In this document: in pieces, positions 5,030 to 5,063 of the stretch
Layout: each line of letters opens with the position of its first letter
Numbering within the stretch: position 1 is the stretch's first letter
NCBI GenBank assembly: GCA_023386135.1
Contig: JAEWKG010000198.1
Coordinates: 1 to 5,063 of the forward strand
Source: Pseudomonadota bacterium
GTDB taxonomy: Bacteria > Pseudomonadota > Alphaproteobacteria > Sphingomonadales > Sphingomonadaceae
DNA: 5,063 nucleotides
Reading direction: 5' to 3'
Translations under genes and position numbers: made by a program
The notes under the pieces: model-generated
Databases searched by the model: none
Seen by the model: the letters and a program-made list of their open reading frames with translations, nothing else
What the model was told of the DNA's origin: nothing

Positions 5030-5063
5030 TTACGCGGTCTGGCTCTTGACCTTGTCCTGAAAG
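5030..5063 (-). CDS. Probable 3' end of a minus-strand gene, partial
   Basis: Read on the minus strand, the last bases encode ...FQDKVKSQTA followed by TAA (5030-5032). The composition (lysine, glutamine and a short polar tail) looks like a normal protein C-terminus, and the stop lies just where the intergenic repeat element ends. The gene continues beyond the window, so neither product nor family can be named. If real, it converges on the OmpA-family gene. With so few codons this could also be a chance reading. Confidence 0.4.
   Translation of the reverse strand, partial: FQDKVKSQTA

Noticed and set aside
4875..5060. Small open frames on both strands in the 3' region as genes
   Set aside because: They run through the palindromic repeat element, and their translations are proline-, arginine- and glycine-rich without any domain or good ribosome-binding site.

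Overview
The window is chromosomal DNA from a high-GC alphaproteobacterium, almost certainly a sphingomonad (order Sphingomonadales). The main reason is a very clear serine palmitoyltransferase preceded by its own acyl carrier protein, the entry point of the sphingolipid synthesis that replaces lipopolysaccharide in this group. The other genes (a DUF1674/SDHAF4 protein beside an RsmB-type methyltransferase, and an OmpA-family envelope protein) fit that assignment. The family calls rest on motifs and on recalled family sequences; no database search was run.

Layout. Positions 30-1519 (minus strand) hold a two-gene operon, acyl carrier protein then serine palmitoyltransferase, overlapping by one base (TGATG). 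A perfect 11-bp hairpin sits around the stop codon of the second gene. A 134-bp divergent intergenic region (1520-1653) separates this operon from a plus-strand gene (1654-2199) for a small three-helix membrane protein of the DUF5706/PycTM (Pycsar effector-like) family. That gene converges on a 51-codon minus-strand gene (2272-2427) for a DUF1674/SDHAF4-type succinate dehydrogenase assembly factor. The latter is divergent from rsmB (2485-3720), an RNA cytosine-5 methyltransferase. After a 260-bp stretch with no convincing gene, 3981-4853 encodes a secreted OmpA-family protein with an unusual N-terminal domain. Positions 4856-5026 are a dense cluster of palindromes that looks like a repetitive intergenic element. 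The last 34 bases appear to be the 3' end of a minus-strand gene that runs out of the window.

How the genes work together. Only the acyl carrier protein and serine palmitoyltransferase form an obvious functional unit: the carrier presents the acyl thioester that the transferase condenses with L-serine to make 3-ketosphinganine. The other genes are separate transcription units for respiration, RNA modification and envelope structure. The least explained coding item is the PycTM-like gene. No nucleotide cyclase lies beside it, so a complete Pycsar defence system cannot be claimed from this window. The least explained non-coding item is the palindrome cluster at 4856-5026. I see no tRNA, rRNA, CRISPR array, transposase or phage gene.
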